This document shows positions 34,217 through 43,680 of a stretch of 64,000 bases of DNA, piece by piece. Under the pieces are notes generated by a model. That model did not search any database, was not told where the DNA came from, and saw nothing but the letters and a program-made list of their open reading frames with translations. Made by a program: the position numbers and the translations under genes. Origin of the DNA: Methanoculleus sp. UBA303 (GTDB lineage Archaea > Halobacteriota > Methanomicrobia > Methanomicrobiales > Methanoculleaceae); the NCBI GenBank assembly GCA_002501655.1, contig DANY01000033.1, forward strand, positions 1-64,000, read 5' to 3'. Numbering within the stretch: the stretch's first letter is position 1; the number at the start of each line of letters is the position of its first letter.

Positions 34217-35526
34217 ATGTATCTCTCCAATCCCGGGATATGTATCCGCTTCACACTGGTTGCCTGCACTGCATCAGGCGTGATCGTCTGCCCCTTGATC
34301 TCAACCGCTTTTCCGCCGGCAAGCATGGCAAAGAGCGGTCCTCTCGGGACCCCAAGCCTACGCGCCTTCTCGGGGTCAAACCGCACCTTCCGGAGGACAA
34401 GGTGATCACCGTCGATAACAGCGCCTTCACAGATAAGTAAGAGTTTTACACACAGGGTAGTTATATCACTTGCGAGTCGGGAAGACTCGCTCTCGAAGCT
34501 GATAAACGTCGATAATATCTCTGTTGATCCTTTCGTGATATGAATAACGGGCAATTCGTCGAGGGCATCGAGAAAACCGATTTTATCACTTTTTACCGTT
34601 TCTTCAATCAGATCAGGGATTATCTGCACCGAAACGGGGGTTCCCTTCCCGGCAAGGCCGTGGATACGGATGCGGGACCCCGGGGCGATCTCTTCGGCGA
34701 GAGACCGGACCCTGAGATAGGTAGCCCAGTCGAGGCTCGAGGCCTCTCCGATCTCCGACTCGGAGAGGAGGAGGATTCCGGCGTCGCTGAGTATCCGCTC
34801 GATTTGCCCGCCCTCATCGGTGGGGAGCGATTTCCTGTCGATGTAGGCAGCAACGGCACGGCTTGCCTCTTGCATCCGCCGTATGAGACCGGGGCTGAGA
34901 GCGCCGGCCTGTCGTGTCGGAACGATGTGACCGAAGGCGCCCCGGGAGGAGAGGGCGATAGCGGTCTGCCGCATGGCGTAATGCGTCCCGCCAAAGCCGA
35001 TGAGGTTGATCGTCTCCCCCGGCGTCGCCGTGAGGATGCTCTCGGCCACCGCTCGCCCGGCAGCCGGGTCGGCCCATTCTGTGGGGGTGGACCCGATCTC
35101 TACGAAGAGCGAGGGCGTGGCGAGCGCCGTCGGACCGTGGTGCGTCACTTCGTAGGAGACCCGGTAACCCTCCGGGGCCCGGGCGGCGAGGTTCCTCAGG
35201 ATGGCGTGCATCCACGCAGGAGCCGCTGGCGCAAGCGCTCCCGGCTCCCCGCCGAGGTCGGCGGCGCCGTAGTTGCCGGTCACATGCACAGTCAGGGCCG
35301 GCGTCGGCTGCGCGCTCGAGTGCCGGGATATGAAGATGATGAGGTCGGCATCGACCTCTTCATCGATCCGGCCCTGGTAAATCAGCCGCCCGTCGATCTC
35401 ATGGAACGTCAGCGTATGGTGATCTGCGAGCGGCCATCGCCCGGACCCTGCAAGCAGGGCCAGGAGGTGGTCCCGGATGTTCACCCCTGCTACATCTTCC
35501 TTTGAGTTAATCAGCGCGATCCGCAT
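34213..35526 (-). CDS. dtdA: D-aminoacyl-tRNA deacylase (archaeal DtdA/DTD2) with C-terminal extension
   Basis: The first 270 or so residues match archaeal DTD2. Motifs include [46 protein letters not shown] (two adjacent motifs) and [12 protein letters not shown], with metal-binding His residues. The enzyme hydrolyses D-amino acids from mischarged tRNA. Pyrococcus homologues have about 270 residues, whereas this protein has 437. The extra C-terminal part (about 270-437) includes an [16 protein letters not shown] segment of unknown role, seemingly a separate domain. It leads the dtdA-ftsZ-secE-spt5 run. Confidence 0.88.
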   Translation of the reverse strand: MRIALINSKEDVAGVNIRDHLLALLAGSGRWPLADHHTLTFHEIDGRLIYQGRIDEEVDADLIIFISRHSSAQPTPALTVHVTGNYGAADLGGEPGALAPAAPAWMHAILRNLAARAPEGYRVSYEVTHHGPTALATPSLFVEIGSTPTEWADPAAGRAVAESILTATPGETINLIGFGGTHYAMRQTAIALSSRGAFGHIVPTRQAGALSPGLIRRMQEASRAVAAYIDRKSLPTDEGGQIERILSDAGILLLSESEIGEASSLDWATYLRVRSLAEEIAPGSRIRIHGLAGKGTPVSVQIIPDLIEETVKSDKIGFLDALDELPVIHITKGSTEILSTFISFESESSRLASDITTLCVKLLLICEGAVIDGDHLVLRKVRFDPEKARRLGVPRGPLFAMLAGGKAVEIKGQTITPDAVQATSVKRIHIPGLERYI

Positions 35527-35621
35527 CGGATACGTACATGGACGGGTAGCATGCTAAATGGTAGTGCTTGACTGGTCCAATAGTAAATCCTATCACTTTG
35601 CAGGAAGACCATGTGGGTACT

Positions 35622-35804
35622 ATGGACGAAGAGAAGGTACGAAAAGCATTCGAGGCGTATGGCATAGAGAACGAGATCACCTGCCCCCAGGCCTTCGAGA
35701 TAGCGGAGAAATACGGTATACCGAAGATGGATATCGCCCGGTACTGCAACCAGCGCGAACCGAGAATTAAGATCCGGAGCTGTCAGCTGGGCTGCTTCAG
35801 ATGA
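35622..35804 (+). CDS. Small conserved-looking protein upstream of moeA, 60 aa
   Basis: I do not recognise a named family. The chosen ATG (35622) gives MDEEKVRKAFEAYGIENEIT, followed by a helix-turn-helix-like stretch (CPQAFEIAEKYGIPKMDIAR), and ends CNQREPRIKIRSCQLGCF with three cysteines that could bind metal. A longer frame from 35568 extends into the divergent promoter. The stop overlaps the moeA ATG (ATGA), so it is translated with molybdenum-cofactor genes and may regulate or assist them. Confidence 0.7.
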   Translation: MDEEKVRKAFEAYGIENEITCPQAFEIAEKYGIPKMDIARYCNQREPRIKIRSCQLGCFR

Positions 35805-37003
35805 GCCTCTTCCTCGAGGTCGTCCCGGTCAGCGAGGCCATTGAGGCGGTGCGGAGGATCGCGCCCCCGACCGGGTGCGAAGACGTCCCGCTCGAAGACG
35901 CCCTCCATAGAGTCCTCGCGAGAGACGTCTGTGCCGATATCGACATACCGGGGTTCGACCGGTCGACGGTCGACGGCTACGCGGTCGCCGCAGCCGAGAC
36001 CACCGGGGCCGGAGAGGCCATCCCGGCGATGCTCCAGTGCCGGGGCCGGGTTGGGATGGGGAGCGCGGATGCCGGAAGCGTATCCCGGGGATCGTGTAAA
36101 TACGTCCCCACCGGCGGCGCCCTGCCGGAGGGTGCGGACGCGGTGGTGATGATCGAGCACGCCGAGCAGATCGGGGACGATGTCCTGGTACACCGCCCGG
36201 TGGCGCCCGGTGAGAACGTAGTCTTCCGGGGCGAGGACTTCCGGGCGGGGAAGGTGGTGCTCGAGCGAGGCCGCGTGCTCTCTCCCCGGGACATCGGCGT
36301 CGCCGCGGCGGTCGGCGCCGACCGGGTCTCCGTGGTGACGGCCCCGAGGATAGGGATCATATCCACGGGGAACGAACTTGTCCCCGTCGCCGGGGCCCCG
36401 GGACCGGGCGAGGTGCGGGACGCGAACTCCTACCTCGCCGGCGCCTTCGTGACGGAGCGGGGCTGCCACCCGGTCTACTTCGGAATCGTCAGGGATGAGC
36501 GGGCAGTGCTCGAGAGGGCGGTCTCTTCGGCGCTCGACCGGTGCGACGCAGTCCTGGTATCGGGAGGCTCCTCGAAGGACGAGCGGGACAACACCGCAGC
36601 GGTCATCGCAGACCTCGGGGAGGTGCTGGTGCACGGGATCGCCCTCGCGCCCGGGAAGCCCACCATCATAGGGACGGCGCGGGGAAAACCGGTCATCGGG
36701 CTCCCGGGGCATCCGGCCTCGGCGTTCGTCGTGCTTGTCGCCATCGTCGACCACCTGCTCGCGGCGATGCGCGAGACTTCCGTCTCCCGGCGAACCATCC
36801 GCGCGCGGCTGACGCAGAACGTCCCCTCCACCCGCGGGCGGGAGGACTATATCCGGGTCAGCGTCAGGGACGGCGAGGCGACACCGGTCTTCGGGAAATC
36901 CGGGCTCCTTAACACCCTGGTGCAGAGCGAGGGGTTGGTGCGGATCCCGGCGTCGAGCGAGGGGTTCGAGGTCAGTGAGGAGGTGGAGGTGATCCTGTGG
37001 TGA
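35801..37003 (+). CDS. moeA: Molybdopterin molybdenumtransferase MoeA (first copy)
   Basis: This 400-residue protein has the MoeA signatures: STVDGYAVAA (about 49), the domain III motif GIISTGNELVPV (about 185), VSGGSSKDERDNTA (about 250), and GLPGHPASAFV (about 303). MoeA inserts molybdate or tungstate into adenylylated molybdopterin. The cofactor is needed for formylmethanofuran dehydrogenase in the first step of methanogenesis. A second moeA follows, overlapping by 7 bp. Confidence 0.93.
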   Translation: MSLFLEVVPVSEAIEAVRRIAPPTGCEDVPLEDALHRVLARDVCADIDIPGFDRSTVDGYAVAAAETTGAGEAIPAMLQCRGRVGMGSADAGSVSRGSCKYVPTGGALPEGADAVVMIEHAEQIGDDVLVHRPVAPGENVVFRGEDFRAGKVVLERGRVLSPRDIGVAAAVGADRVSVVTAPRIGIISTGNELVPVAGAPGPGEVRDANSYLAGAFVTERGCHPVYFGIVRDERAVLERAVSSALDRCDAVLVSGGSSKDERDNTAAVIADLGEVLVHGIALAPGKPTIIGTARGKPVIGLPGHPASAFVVLVAIVDHLLAAMRETSVSRRTIRARLTQNVPSTRGREDYIRVSVRDGEATPVFGKSGLLNTLVQSEGLVRIPASSEGFEVSEEVEVILW

Positions 37004-38859
37004 AGCGCTACCTCTCGGTCATAACGCTCGACCAGGCGCGGGCACTCGTCGAGCGCTCCTTCCCGGCGGTTCCGGGGGTCGTACAGGTCCCGGTGACCAC
37101 CGGGGCGGTGGGGAGGATCACCGCCGCGCCCATATTCGCCCGGTTCTCGGTCCCTGCTATCCACATATCGGCGATGGACGGGATCGCGGCGAGAAGCGCC
37201 GATACCCTCGGGGCGAGCGAGCAGCACCCGGTGACCCTCCCGGATGCGGCGAGGGTCAACACGGGAAACATCGTCCCGCCCGGCTACGATGCGGTGGTCA
37301 TGATCGAGGATGTCTGGGTCGACGGTGAGACCTACACCGTCAGAAAGCCGGTCAGCCCCTGGCAGCACATCCGCCCGGTCGGCGAGGATATCGGGGAGTC
37401 GGAGATGATCGCCCCGAAAGGCCACCGTATCCGGCCGCAGGATCTGGGAGCGCTCGCAAACTACGGGGTCACCGACCTTGTGGTCAAGAATGTCCGGGCC
37501 GGCCTGGTCCCCACCGGGAGCGAACTCGTGCCGGCGGGCGTTATGCCGCCTCCGGGAAAGGTCGTGGAGAGCAACACCCTGATGGCCGCGGCGGTCCTCG
37601 CGGAGGCCGGGGTGGAAGCGCACCGTTATCCGATTGTGCCGGACGACTACGACCAGATCCGGGACGCCGTCCGGCTCGGCGTCGCCGAGAACGATATCCT
37701 GCTCGTCTCGGCCGGCTCGTCCGCCGGGACCCGCGACTACACCGCCGACATCATACGGGACCTCGGCGAGGTGCTGGCGCATGGTGTCGCCATCAAGCCC
37801 GGAAAACCGGTGATCATCGGCCGGGTTGAGGGAAAGCCGGTGATCGGGCTTCCCGGCTACCCGCTCGCGGCGGCGACCGTGCTCCGCGAGATCGTTCTGC
37901 CGCTCATCGCCCGCTACGGCCTCCCCGCCCCCCGGCCCGAGCGCGTCGCCGCCAGACTGACCACAAGCCTCCAGTCGGATATCGGGACCGATGAGTTCGT
38001 CCTCCTCTCGGTGGGGAGGATCGGCGACCGCTGGGTGGCGGTGCCCCAGTCACGGGGCGCGGGGGTCCAGATGAGCGCAGTCCGGGCGAACGGCTACCTG
38101 CAGATCCCGGCGCAGAAAGAGGGCGCCGAGGCCGGAGAGACCGTGAACGTCCGGCTCACCGTCCCGCGTGCGGAGGCAGAGGAGGCAGTGCTCGTCACCG
38201 GCAGCCACGACCCGGCCCTCGACCACCTGGCGGATCTGGCAAGGCCGCATGGTGTCGAGATCCACTCCACCCACACCGGGAGCATGGGCGGGGTGCTCGC
38301 GCTCAAAAAGCAGGAGTGCCACGCAGCCCCGATGCACCTCCTCGCCCCCGACGGCACCTACAACACCCATTACCTGGAGCGGTATATGCCCGGCGCGGAC
38401 CTGACCCTCCTCTGTGTGGCAGAACGGCAACAGGGGGTCATCTCCCGCGACGGGCTCGGGTTCGACGACCTGCCCGGGCGGACGTTCATCAACCGGCAGA
38501 AGGGGTCGGGGACCCGGATGCTCCTTGACCACCGTCTTGCGACGCACGGGATAGATCCGGCGTCCATCCCCGGCTACGGGCGTGAGGTGACGACGCACCT
38601 TGCGGTGGCGCTCGCGGTCCGGACCGGGGAGGCGGACGCGGGGATGGGGGTCTACAGCGCCGCAAAGGCACTCGATCTCGCGTTCGTCCCGGTGGCAACG
38701 GAACGTTACGAACTCGTTATGCACCGCGCGATGCTCGATGACCCCCGGATCGCGACCCTGGTCGAGACCGTCTCGTCGGAGGCGTTCAGGCAGATCCTCC
38801 TAAACCTCGGGGGCTACGAGACGGACGAGACAGGCGTCCTGCGCGGACTGCGAGACTGA
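36997..38859 (+). CDS. MoeA (second copy) fused to a PBP-like (substrate-binding) domain
   Basis: The start is one of two adjacent GTG codons (36997 or 37000) overlapping the end of the first moeA. Residues 1-400 are MoeA (SAMDGIAARSAD, LVPTGSELVPAG, VSAGSSAGTRDYTADI, GLPGYPLAAATVL). Residues from about 400 to 620 form a periplasmic-binding-protein-like domain without signal peptide (VLVTGSHDPALDHLADL to the end), as in archaeal and bacterial MoeA-PBP fusions. The domain probably senses or delivers molybdate or tungstate in the cytoplasm. Two MoeAs may split Mo and W insertion; this is an inference. Confidence 0.9.
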   Translation: MVKRYLSVITLDQARALVERSFPAVPGVVQVPVTTGAVGRITAAPIFARFSVPAIHISAMDGIAARSADTLGASEQHPVTLPDAARVNTGNIVPPGYDAVVMIEDVWVDGETYTVRKPVSPWQHIRPVGEDIGESEMIAPKGHRIRPQDLGALANYGVTDLVVKNVRAGLVPTGSELVPAGVMPPPGKVVESNTLMAAAVLAEAGVEAHRYPIVPDDYDQIRDAVRLGVAENDILLVSAGSSAGTRDYTADIIRDLGEVLAHGVAIKPGKPVIIGRVEGKPVIGLPGYPLAAATVLREIVLPLIARYGLPAPRPERVAARLTTSLQSDIGTDEFVLLSVGRIGDRWVAVPQSRGAGVQMSAVRANGYLQIPAQKEGAEAGETVNVRLTVPRAEAEEAVLVTGSHDPALDHLADLARPHGVEIHSTHTGSMGGVLALKKQECHAAPMHLLAPDGTYNTHYLERYMPGADLTLLCVAERQQGVISRDGLGFDDLPGRTFINRQKGSGTRMLLDHRLATHGIDPASIPGYGREVTTHLAVALAVRTGEADAGMGVYSAAKALDLAFVPVATERYELVMHRAMLDDPRIATLVETVSSEAFRQILLNLGGYETDETGVLRGLRD

Positions 38860-39268
38860 CCGCCTCCTCGGGCCCGGCGCAGGCCATCACCCCCTCTATC
38901 TTCCAGGTCGCAAGGCCATAGACCGGTTTTCCCATCTTGAGCGCGACTGCAATCTCCGAGAGCGTGCCATAGCCTCCGCCGACGGCGATAACCGCGTCCG
39001 CCGAGTGAACGAGGATGATGTTCCTCGCGTGGCCCATGCCGGTGCGGACCACCACGTCAAGATAGGCGTTCCCGTCCCCGGTATCCGGGAGGATGCCAAC
39101 GGTCGTGCCGCCGCCTCCCTTCGCGCCCCTGCAGGCGGCCTCCATCACCCCGCCGAGGCCGCCGCAGCAGACGGTCGCGCGGTTGCCGGCGATGAGGCGG
39201 CCGATGGTCTCCGCCGCTGCATACTCCTCGTCGGAGCAGTTCCCTCTTCCGATGACCGCGATCTGCAT
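38786..39268 (-). CDS. LOG-like nucleotide-binding protein (TIGR00725 type)
   Basis: From the ATG at 39268 the 160-residue protein begins MQIAVIGRGNCSDEEYAAAE. It has CCGGLGGVMEAACRGAKGGG (about 38-57) and VGGGYGTLSEIAVALKMGKP, the Rossmann-like signature of the lysine-decarboxylase-like (LOG) superfamily. Relatives bind nucleotides or molybdenum cofactor; proximity to moeA makes the latter worth testing. The frame extends upstream to 39583 without protein-like sequence. The 3' end overlaps the convergent moeA-PBP gene by 74 bp. Confidence 0.8.
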   Translation of the reverse strand: MQIAVIGRGNCSDEEYAAAETIGRLIAGNRATVCCGGLGGVMEAACRGAKGGGGTTVGILPDTGDGNAYLDVVVRTGMGHARNIILVHSADAVIAVGGGYGTLSEIAVALKMGKPVYGLATWKIEGVMACAGPEEAVSLAVRAGRLSRPSRSPRGLGGSA

Positions 39269-39421
39269 GGGGGAGGGTAGGAGGCCGGGGGCATAAAGGT
39301 TGAGGGAGGAGCCTCGTGACCGCTCCGGACGTTTCGCCCGTCGCACCATCAGGCAGTCGCACAAATGCTTTGTCCCCCAAGAACAAATGGTACACCAGAG
39401 TGTGAATATGAGGGATATGAG

Positions 39422-42400
39422 GTGAAAGAAGTCACCAGCAGTTATAACCCGCGTGACATCGAGGCGGGAGTCCAGGATTACTGGAAGAGAGAAAATATCT
39501 ATGCACACGTCCAGAACCTGAGGAAGGATGGCAAAGCGTTCTTTTTTGTCGACGGGCCGCCGTATACAACAGGCCACATCCACCTCGGCACCGCCTGGAA
39601 TAAGATCTTAAAAGACGCTATTCTCCGGTACCACCGGATGCGGGGCGCGAACGTCATCGAGCGGGCCGGCTACGACATGCACGGCCTCCCCATCGAGGTG
39701 AAGGTTGAGCACCAGCTCGGGTTCACCTCCAAGAAAGACATTGAGGAGTATGGCATCGCCGCATTCATTGAGCAGTGCCGGACGTTTGCGGTGACGCACA
39801 TGGAGATCATGAGCGAGCAGTTCCGGCGGCTCGGCGTCTGGCTCGACTTTGACAACCCCTACCAGACCATCAAGGAGGACTACATCGAGTCCGCGTGGTG
39901 GACACTCCAGCGGGCTGATGAGCGCGGGCTCCTCGAACGCGGTCACCGGGTCGTGAACTGGTGCCCCCGGTGCGAGACGGCGATCGCCGACTCTGAGGTG
40001 GAGTACTGGGACGAGACCGACCCCTCGATCTTCGTCAAGTTTCCGGTCGCCGGGCGCGAGAACGAGTACCTGGTGATCTGGACGACGACGCCCTGGACCC
40101 TTCCCGCGAACGTGGCGGTGGCGGTCAACCCCGCGTTCACCTACGCCCGGGTACAGGCAAAGAAGGACGACGGCGAAGAGATCCTCTGGATCGCCGACGA
40201 ACTCGTCGAGTCCGTCCTGAAGATGGGCCGGTACCAGGACTACACGGTCCTCGAACGGTTGAACGGAAGCGATCTCCTCGGGACCGAGTATACCTCACCG
40301 CTCGCCGACCTTGTGCCGCACCAGGCTGAGATCCGGCACCGGATCGTGGCGGCCGACTACGTCGCGCTCGAGAACACCGGCCTCGTCCACATCGCCCCCG
40401 GACACGGGTGGGACGACTACCTCGTCGGCATCAGGGAGGGGCTTGAGGCCTTCTGCCCGGTCGATGCCGGCGGATGTTTCACCCCGGCGGCCGGGGCGTT
40501 CGCAGACATGTACGTCCGGGACGCAAACGATGTCGTCATCGACGCACTCGGGGACTTCCTCCTCGCCCGGCGGAAGATCACCCACCGCTACGGCCACTGC
40601 TGGCGGTGCAAGACTCCCATCATCTACCGGGCGACGGCGCAGTGGTTCCTGAAAGCCACCGGGCTCCGGGACTCGATGCTTGAGGAGATCGCGAAGGTGA
40701 AGTGGTACCCGGAGTGGGCAGGGAGCGCCCGGTTCCATGATTTCGTCAAGGATTCCCGTGACTGGTGCATCTCCCGGCAGCGCTACTGGGGCATCCCCAT
40801 CCCTATCTGGCACTGCGAGCGGTGCGGTGAATACACCGTCATCGGCACCATCGCCGAGCTCGAGGAGCGGTCGGGGACGAAGGTTGCCGACCCCCACCGC
40901 CCCTACGTCGACGCGGTCGCCATCCCGTGCTCCTGCGGCGGAGAGATGCACCGGGTGGACGACATCTTCGATGTCTGGTTCGACTCGGCGGTCGCATCCT
41001 GGGCGACCCTCGGGTTCCCCAGAGAGCGCGAGGCCTTCGACCGCTACTGGCCGGCGGACTTCATCACCGAAGGGCAGGACCAGACCCGGGGCTGGTTCTA
41101 CTCCCAGCTCGGGGCGAGCAACGTGGCGTTCGGCCGCGCCCCTTACAAGAGCGTCCTGATGCACGGGTTCGCTCTCGACGCCGAAGGGCGCAAGATGAGC
41201 AAGAGCATCGGGAACGTGGTAACCCCTGAAGAGGTGATGAACCAGTACGGGGTCGACGTCCTCCGGTTCTACGTCCTCTGGGCAAACGCCCCCTGGGACG
41301 ACCTGAAGTTCAACTGGGACGGCGTGAAGACCATCCACCGGGCGCTCAACATCCTCTGGAACGTCTACCGGTTCCCGCTCCCGTATATGATCCTCGATTC
41401 ATTCCGGCCGGCGTCCGGTGATGGCGACCGGTGGGACGACTCGTTCGTCCGGACCCATATTCAGGATATGCCGGAGGAGGACCGCTGGATCGTCTCCCGG
41501 GCGAACTCGCTCATCCGGGCGATCGGGGAGGATATGCAGGAGTACCACCTCCACCGGGAGACGCGGGCGCTCGCCGCCTTCATCCTCGAGGACCTCTCCC
41601 GTTGGTACGTGCAACTCGTCCGGCCCCGGATGTGGCTCGAGGAGGATTCGCCAGAGAAACGGTTTGCCTATGAGACCTCCTACTACGTCATGCGCCGCTT
41701 AATAGCGCTCCTCGCACCGTTTGTCCCCCACATCACCGAAGAGATCTACCGGAACCTCCGTCTCGCGGGAGATCCGGAGAGCGTCCATATGCTCGACTGG
41801 CCGGAGGCGGACGACCTCCTGATCGACCCGCACCTGGAGGCCGATATGGAGATCATCCGGTCGTTCGACGACGCGGTCGCCACTGCCCGGCAGGCCGGGA
41901 AGCGGAAACTCCGCTGGCCGGTCGAGGAGACCGTGGTGGTCACCGGGAGCGACGAGGTGAAGACGGCTCTTGAAGACCTAAACGACCTTGCCCTGACCCG
42001 GGCAAACGCCCGGGCGGCCAGGGTTGTTACGGGAACGTGGGACCGGATCCTCTGGCAGGCCGAGCCGGTTATGCGGGCCATCGGCCCGGAGTTTGGCAGG
42101 GAGGGCCCGAAGGTCAAAGCGCTCATCGAGCAGGCTGACGGCACCGCCCTGAAGGCTGCCATCGAACGGGAAGGAAAGGTCGAGGTCGACGGCTACGAGA
42201 TCACCACGCGTCACGTCACCTTCGCCGAAGCCCTCCCCGCGGGTGTCTTTGCTGCCCCCATGAAGGACGCGACGGTCTACGTGGATGTCACCCTCACGCC
42301 GACACTTGAGGCCGAGGGCTACGCTCGCGAGGTGATCCGGCGGATCCAGGAGATGCGCCGCCAGCTGGACCTGAACGTCAACGACTTCATCGTCGCGGCC

Positions 42401-42601
42401 GTGGGTGTCGCCGACGAGCGGGTGGCCTCGCTCATCGGGGAAGAGGAGTGGCAGAAAGAGATCGCCGGGGAGGTGCGGGCGGCAGCCATCACCATCTGCC
42501 ACACCGATGGAGAGAGACCGGGCGAGCCCTTTGCGCTCGAGAAGGACTGGGATGTGGAAGGCGTGCAGATGCAGATCGGCATCTCACGCGCCGGTGAGTG
42601 A
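39422..42601 (+). CDS. ileS: Isoleucyl-tRNA synthetase
   Basis: This class I synthetase of about 1,059 residues has the HIGH-type motif TGHIHLGTAW (about 51) and KMSKS in GRKMSKSIGNVV (about 600). The long insert between them is the CP1 editing domain. Pairs such as WCPRCETA and HCERCGEY are zinc-like motifs. The C-terminal tRNA-binding domain is of the archaeal type. The GTG at 39422 (VKEVTSSYNPRDIEAGVQDYW) is the likely start; the frame open from 39365 adds a sequence unlike any synthetase. The 3' end overlaps the convergent Thg1-like gene by 18 bp. Confidence 0.95.
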   Translation: MKEVTSSYNPRDIEAGVQDYWKRENIYAHVQNLRKDGKAFFFVDGPPYTTGHIHLGTAWNKILKDAILRYHRMRGANVIERAGYDMHGLPIEVKVEHQLGFTSKKDIEEYGIAAFIEQCRTFAVTHMEIMSEQFRRLGVWLDFDNPYQTIKEDYIESAWWTLQRADERGLLERGHRVVNWCPRCETAIADSEVEYWDETDPSIFVKFPVAGRENEYLVIWTTTPWTLPANVAVAVNPAFTYARVQAKKDDGEEILWIADELVESVLKMGRYQDYTVLERLNGSDLLGTEYTSPLADLVPHQAEIRHRIVAADYVALENTGLVHIAPGHGWDDYLVGIREGLEAFCPVDAGGCFTPAAGAFADMYVRDANDVVIDALGDFLLARRKITHRYGHCWRCKTPIIYRATAQWFLKATGLRDSMLEEIAKVKWYPEWAGSARFHDFVKDSRDWCISRQRYWGIPIPIWHCERCGEYTVIGTIAELEERSGTKVADPHRPYVDAVAIPCSCGGEMHRVDDIFDVWFDSAVASWATLGFPREREAFDRYWPADFITEGQDQTRGWFYSQLGASNVAFGRAPYKSVLMHGFALDAEGRKMSKSIGNVVTPEEVMNQYGVDVLRFYVLWANAPWDDLKFNWDGVKTIHRALNILWNVYRFPLPYMILDSFRPASGDGDRWDDSFVRTHIQDMPEEDRWIVSRANSLIRAIGEDMQEYHLHRETRALAAFILEDLSRWYVQLVRPRMWLEEDSPEKRFAYETSYYVMRRLIALLAPFVPHITEEIYRNLRLAGDPESVHMLDWPEADDLLIDPHLEADMEIIRSFDDAVATARQAGKRKLRWPVEETVVVTGSDEVKTALEDLNDLALTRANARAARVVTGTWDRILWQAEPVMRAIGPEFGREGPKVKALIEQADGTALKAAIEREGKVEVDGYEITTRHVTFAEALPAGVFAAPMKDATVYVDVTLTPTLEAEGYAREVIRRIQEMRRQLDLNVNDFIVAAVGVADERVASLIGEEEWQKEIAGEVRAAAITICHTDGERPGEPFALEKDWDVEGVQMQIGISRAGE

Positions 42602-43318
42602 CCGGATCAGGGCTGCCCCCTCAACTGTTGAGAAGAGGGGCGTCTCCTCCGGTTCCCGGATGCAGGTCCGCATGGCCTCAACGGTCTCACCCGTCAGGGG
42701 GTTATACCCCTCTTTTATGCACTCTTCCCGGTAGAGGAGCGTGCCCCGCCGCTGCCAGGCCGGTGTTGACGCCAGGTTGACGCCGCGCTTAAACATCATA
42801 TCGTGCATCGCATCCGACTGCAACCCCCGGAGCGCGGTGGCGGCCTCACGGGGGCTCATCCCCTCGTCAACCAGCGCACTCTGACAGTAGGCGTTGATGT
42901 GGTTGCGCCACGCTTCGTTCTGCCGTGATGTGAGGTACTCGACCGCGAACTCGGGAGATGCGGGGATGGTCCGGGCATCGAACGCGAGGGGTTCGGCGCA
43001 CCCGAGCTCGATCGTCAGCGCGCTTGCCGCAATCGCGGCGGTCACGGAGTCGAGTTTCTCCACCCGCCCAGAGAACGGCAGCGTCCGGAAGTAGAGGCTG
43101 ATCTCGTCGGAGAATGTGTAGGCGAACACGGGGGAAAGACTGCTTTCGCTGAGGAGATAGCGGCAGACTGCCCGCATGCTCGCGCTGAAGACGGGATCGA
43201 ACGGCTTTTTTAGATCAAGTGCACGGGCCAGACGGTGAAAGGCCCGGCCATCGAGCCTGACAAAAACGGGAGGGAAGATGGTGAGGTTCGAGAAGATCTC
43301 GCGGTCTTTGATATCCAT
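42584..43318 (-). CDS. Thg1-family 3'-5' polymerase (tRNA-His guanylyltransferase-like)
   Basis: This 244-residue protein has FVRLDGRAFHRLARAL (about 20), with the first catalytic Asp, and YTFSDEISLYFR (about 66), with the second acidic pair of the two-metal site. HINAYCQSALVDEGMSPREA is typical of the family. Archaeal Thg1-like proteins add nucleotides 3' to 5' to repair or mature tRNA 5' ends, or add G-1 to tRNA-His. The metal residues are present, so it is probably active. It lies 45 bp downstream of the PRC-barrel gene. Confidence 0.9.
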   Translation of the reverse strand: MDIKDREIFSNLTIFPPVFVRLDGRAFHRLARALDLKKPFDPVFSASMRAVCRYLLSESSLSPVFAYTFSDEISLYFRTLPFSGRVEKLDSVTAAIAASALTIELGCAEPLAFDARTIPASPEFAVEYLTSRQNEAWRNHINAYCQSALVDEGMSPREAATALRGLQSDAMHDMMFKRGVNLASTPAWQRRGTLLYREECIKEGYNPLTGETVEAMRTCIREPEETPLFSTVEGAALIRSLTGA

Positions 43319-43363
43319 ATTTTATCGGTAGAGGAGGATCCCCGGAAAGGTCGGATCTCGCGG

Positions 43364-43627
43364 TTATTCCTCTTTTGCCGGCGACCTGAAGATCCCGGGG
43401 ATATGGCGGACGATGACGATATCTCCGATGCTCTTTATGATGCGGAAGGGGATCTGCAGTCCGGCGTAGCCCTTTACCTCTCCGATCTCAGGGTTGAGCT
43501 CCCCGACTGCGAGAGAGTCTATCTTTTTTTGGTCTACATCGATCACGACATCATCAACGTTTCCGACAAAGACAGCCCTGTCGGTATAGACGCGGAGTCC
43601 GAACAGCTCGGTGATCTGTGTTCTCAT
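43364..43627 (-). CDS. PRC-barrel domain protein, 87 aa
   Basis: From the ATG at 43627, preceded by GAAGGGGA, the protein reads MRTQITELFGLRVYTDRAVFVGNVDDVVID, a PRC-barrel fold. In archaea single PRC-barrels are linked to RNA metabolism, and recently CdpA/CdpB-type proteins to FtsZ-based division. Which applies here is not clear. It is divergent from the M50 gene (53-bp gap) and precedes the Thg1-like gene. Confidence 0.8.
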   Translation of the reverse strand: MRTQITELFGLRVYTDRAVFVGNVDDVVIDVDQKKIDSLAVGELNPEIGEVKGYAGLQIPFRIIKSIGDIVIVRHIPGIFRSPAKEE

Positions 43628-43680
43628 CGGTATCCCCTGAAGGTATACTACTATAAGTGATAAAAAGATACTCATTTTCC

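Noticed and set aside
39365-39421. Starting ileS at the upstream ATG 39365
   Set aside because: The added residues are unlike any isoleucyl-tRNA synthetase, and family similarity begins right after the GTG at 39422.
40295-41338. A 347-residue open frame antisense to ileS
   Set aside because: It is an Asp/Val/Pro-rich mirror of the synthetase gene with no domain features.
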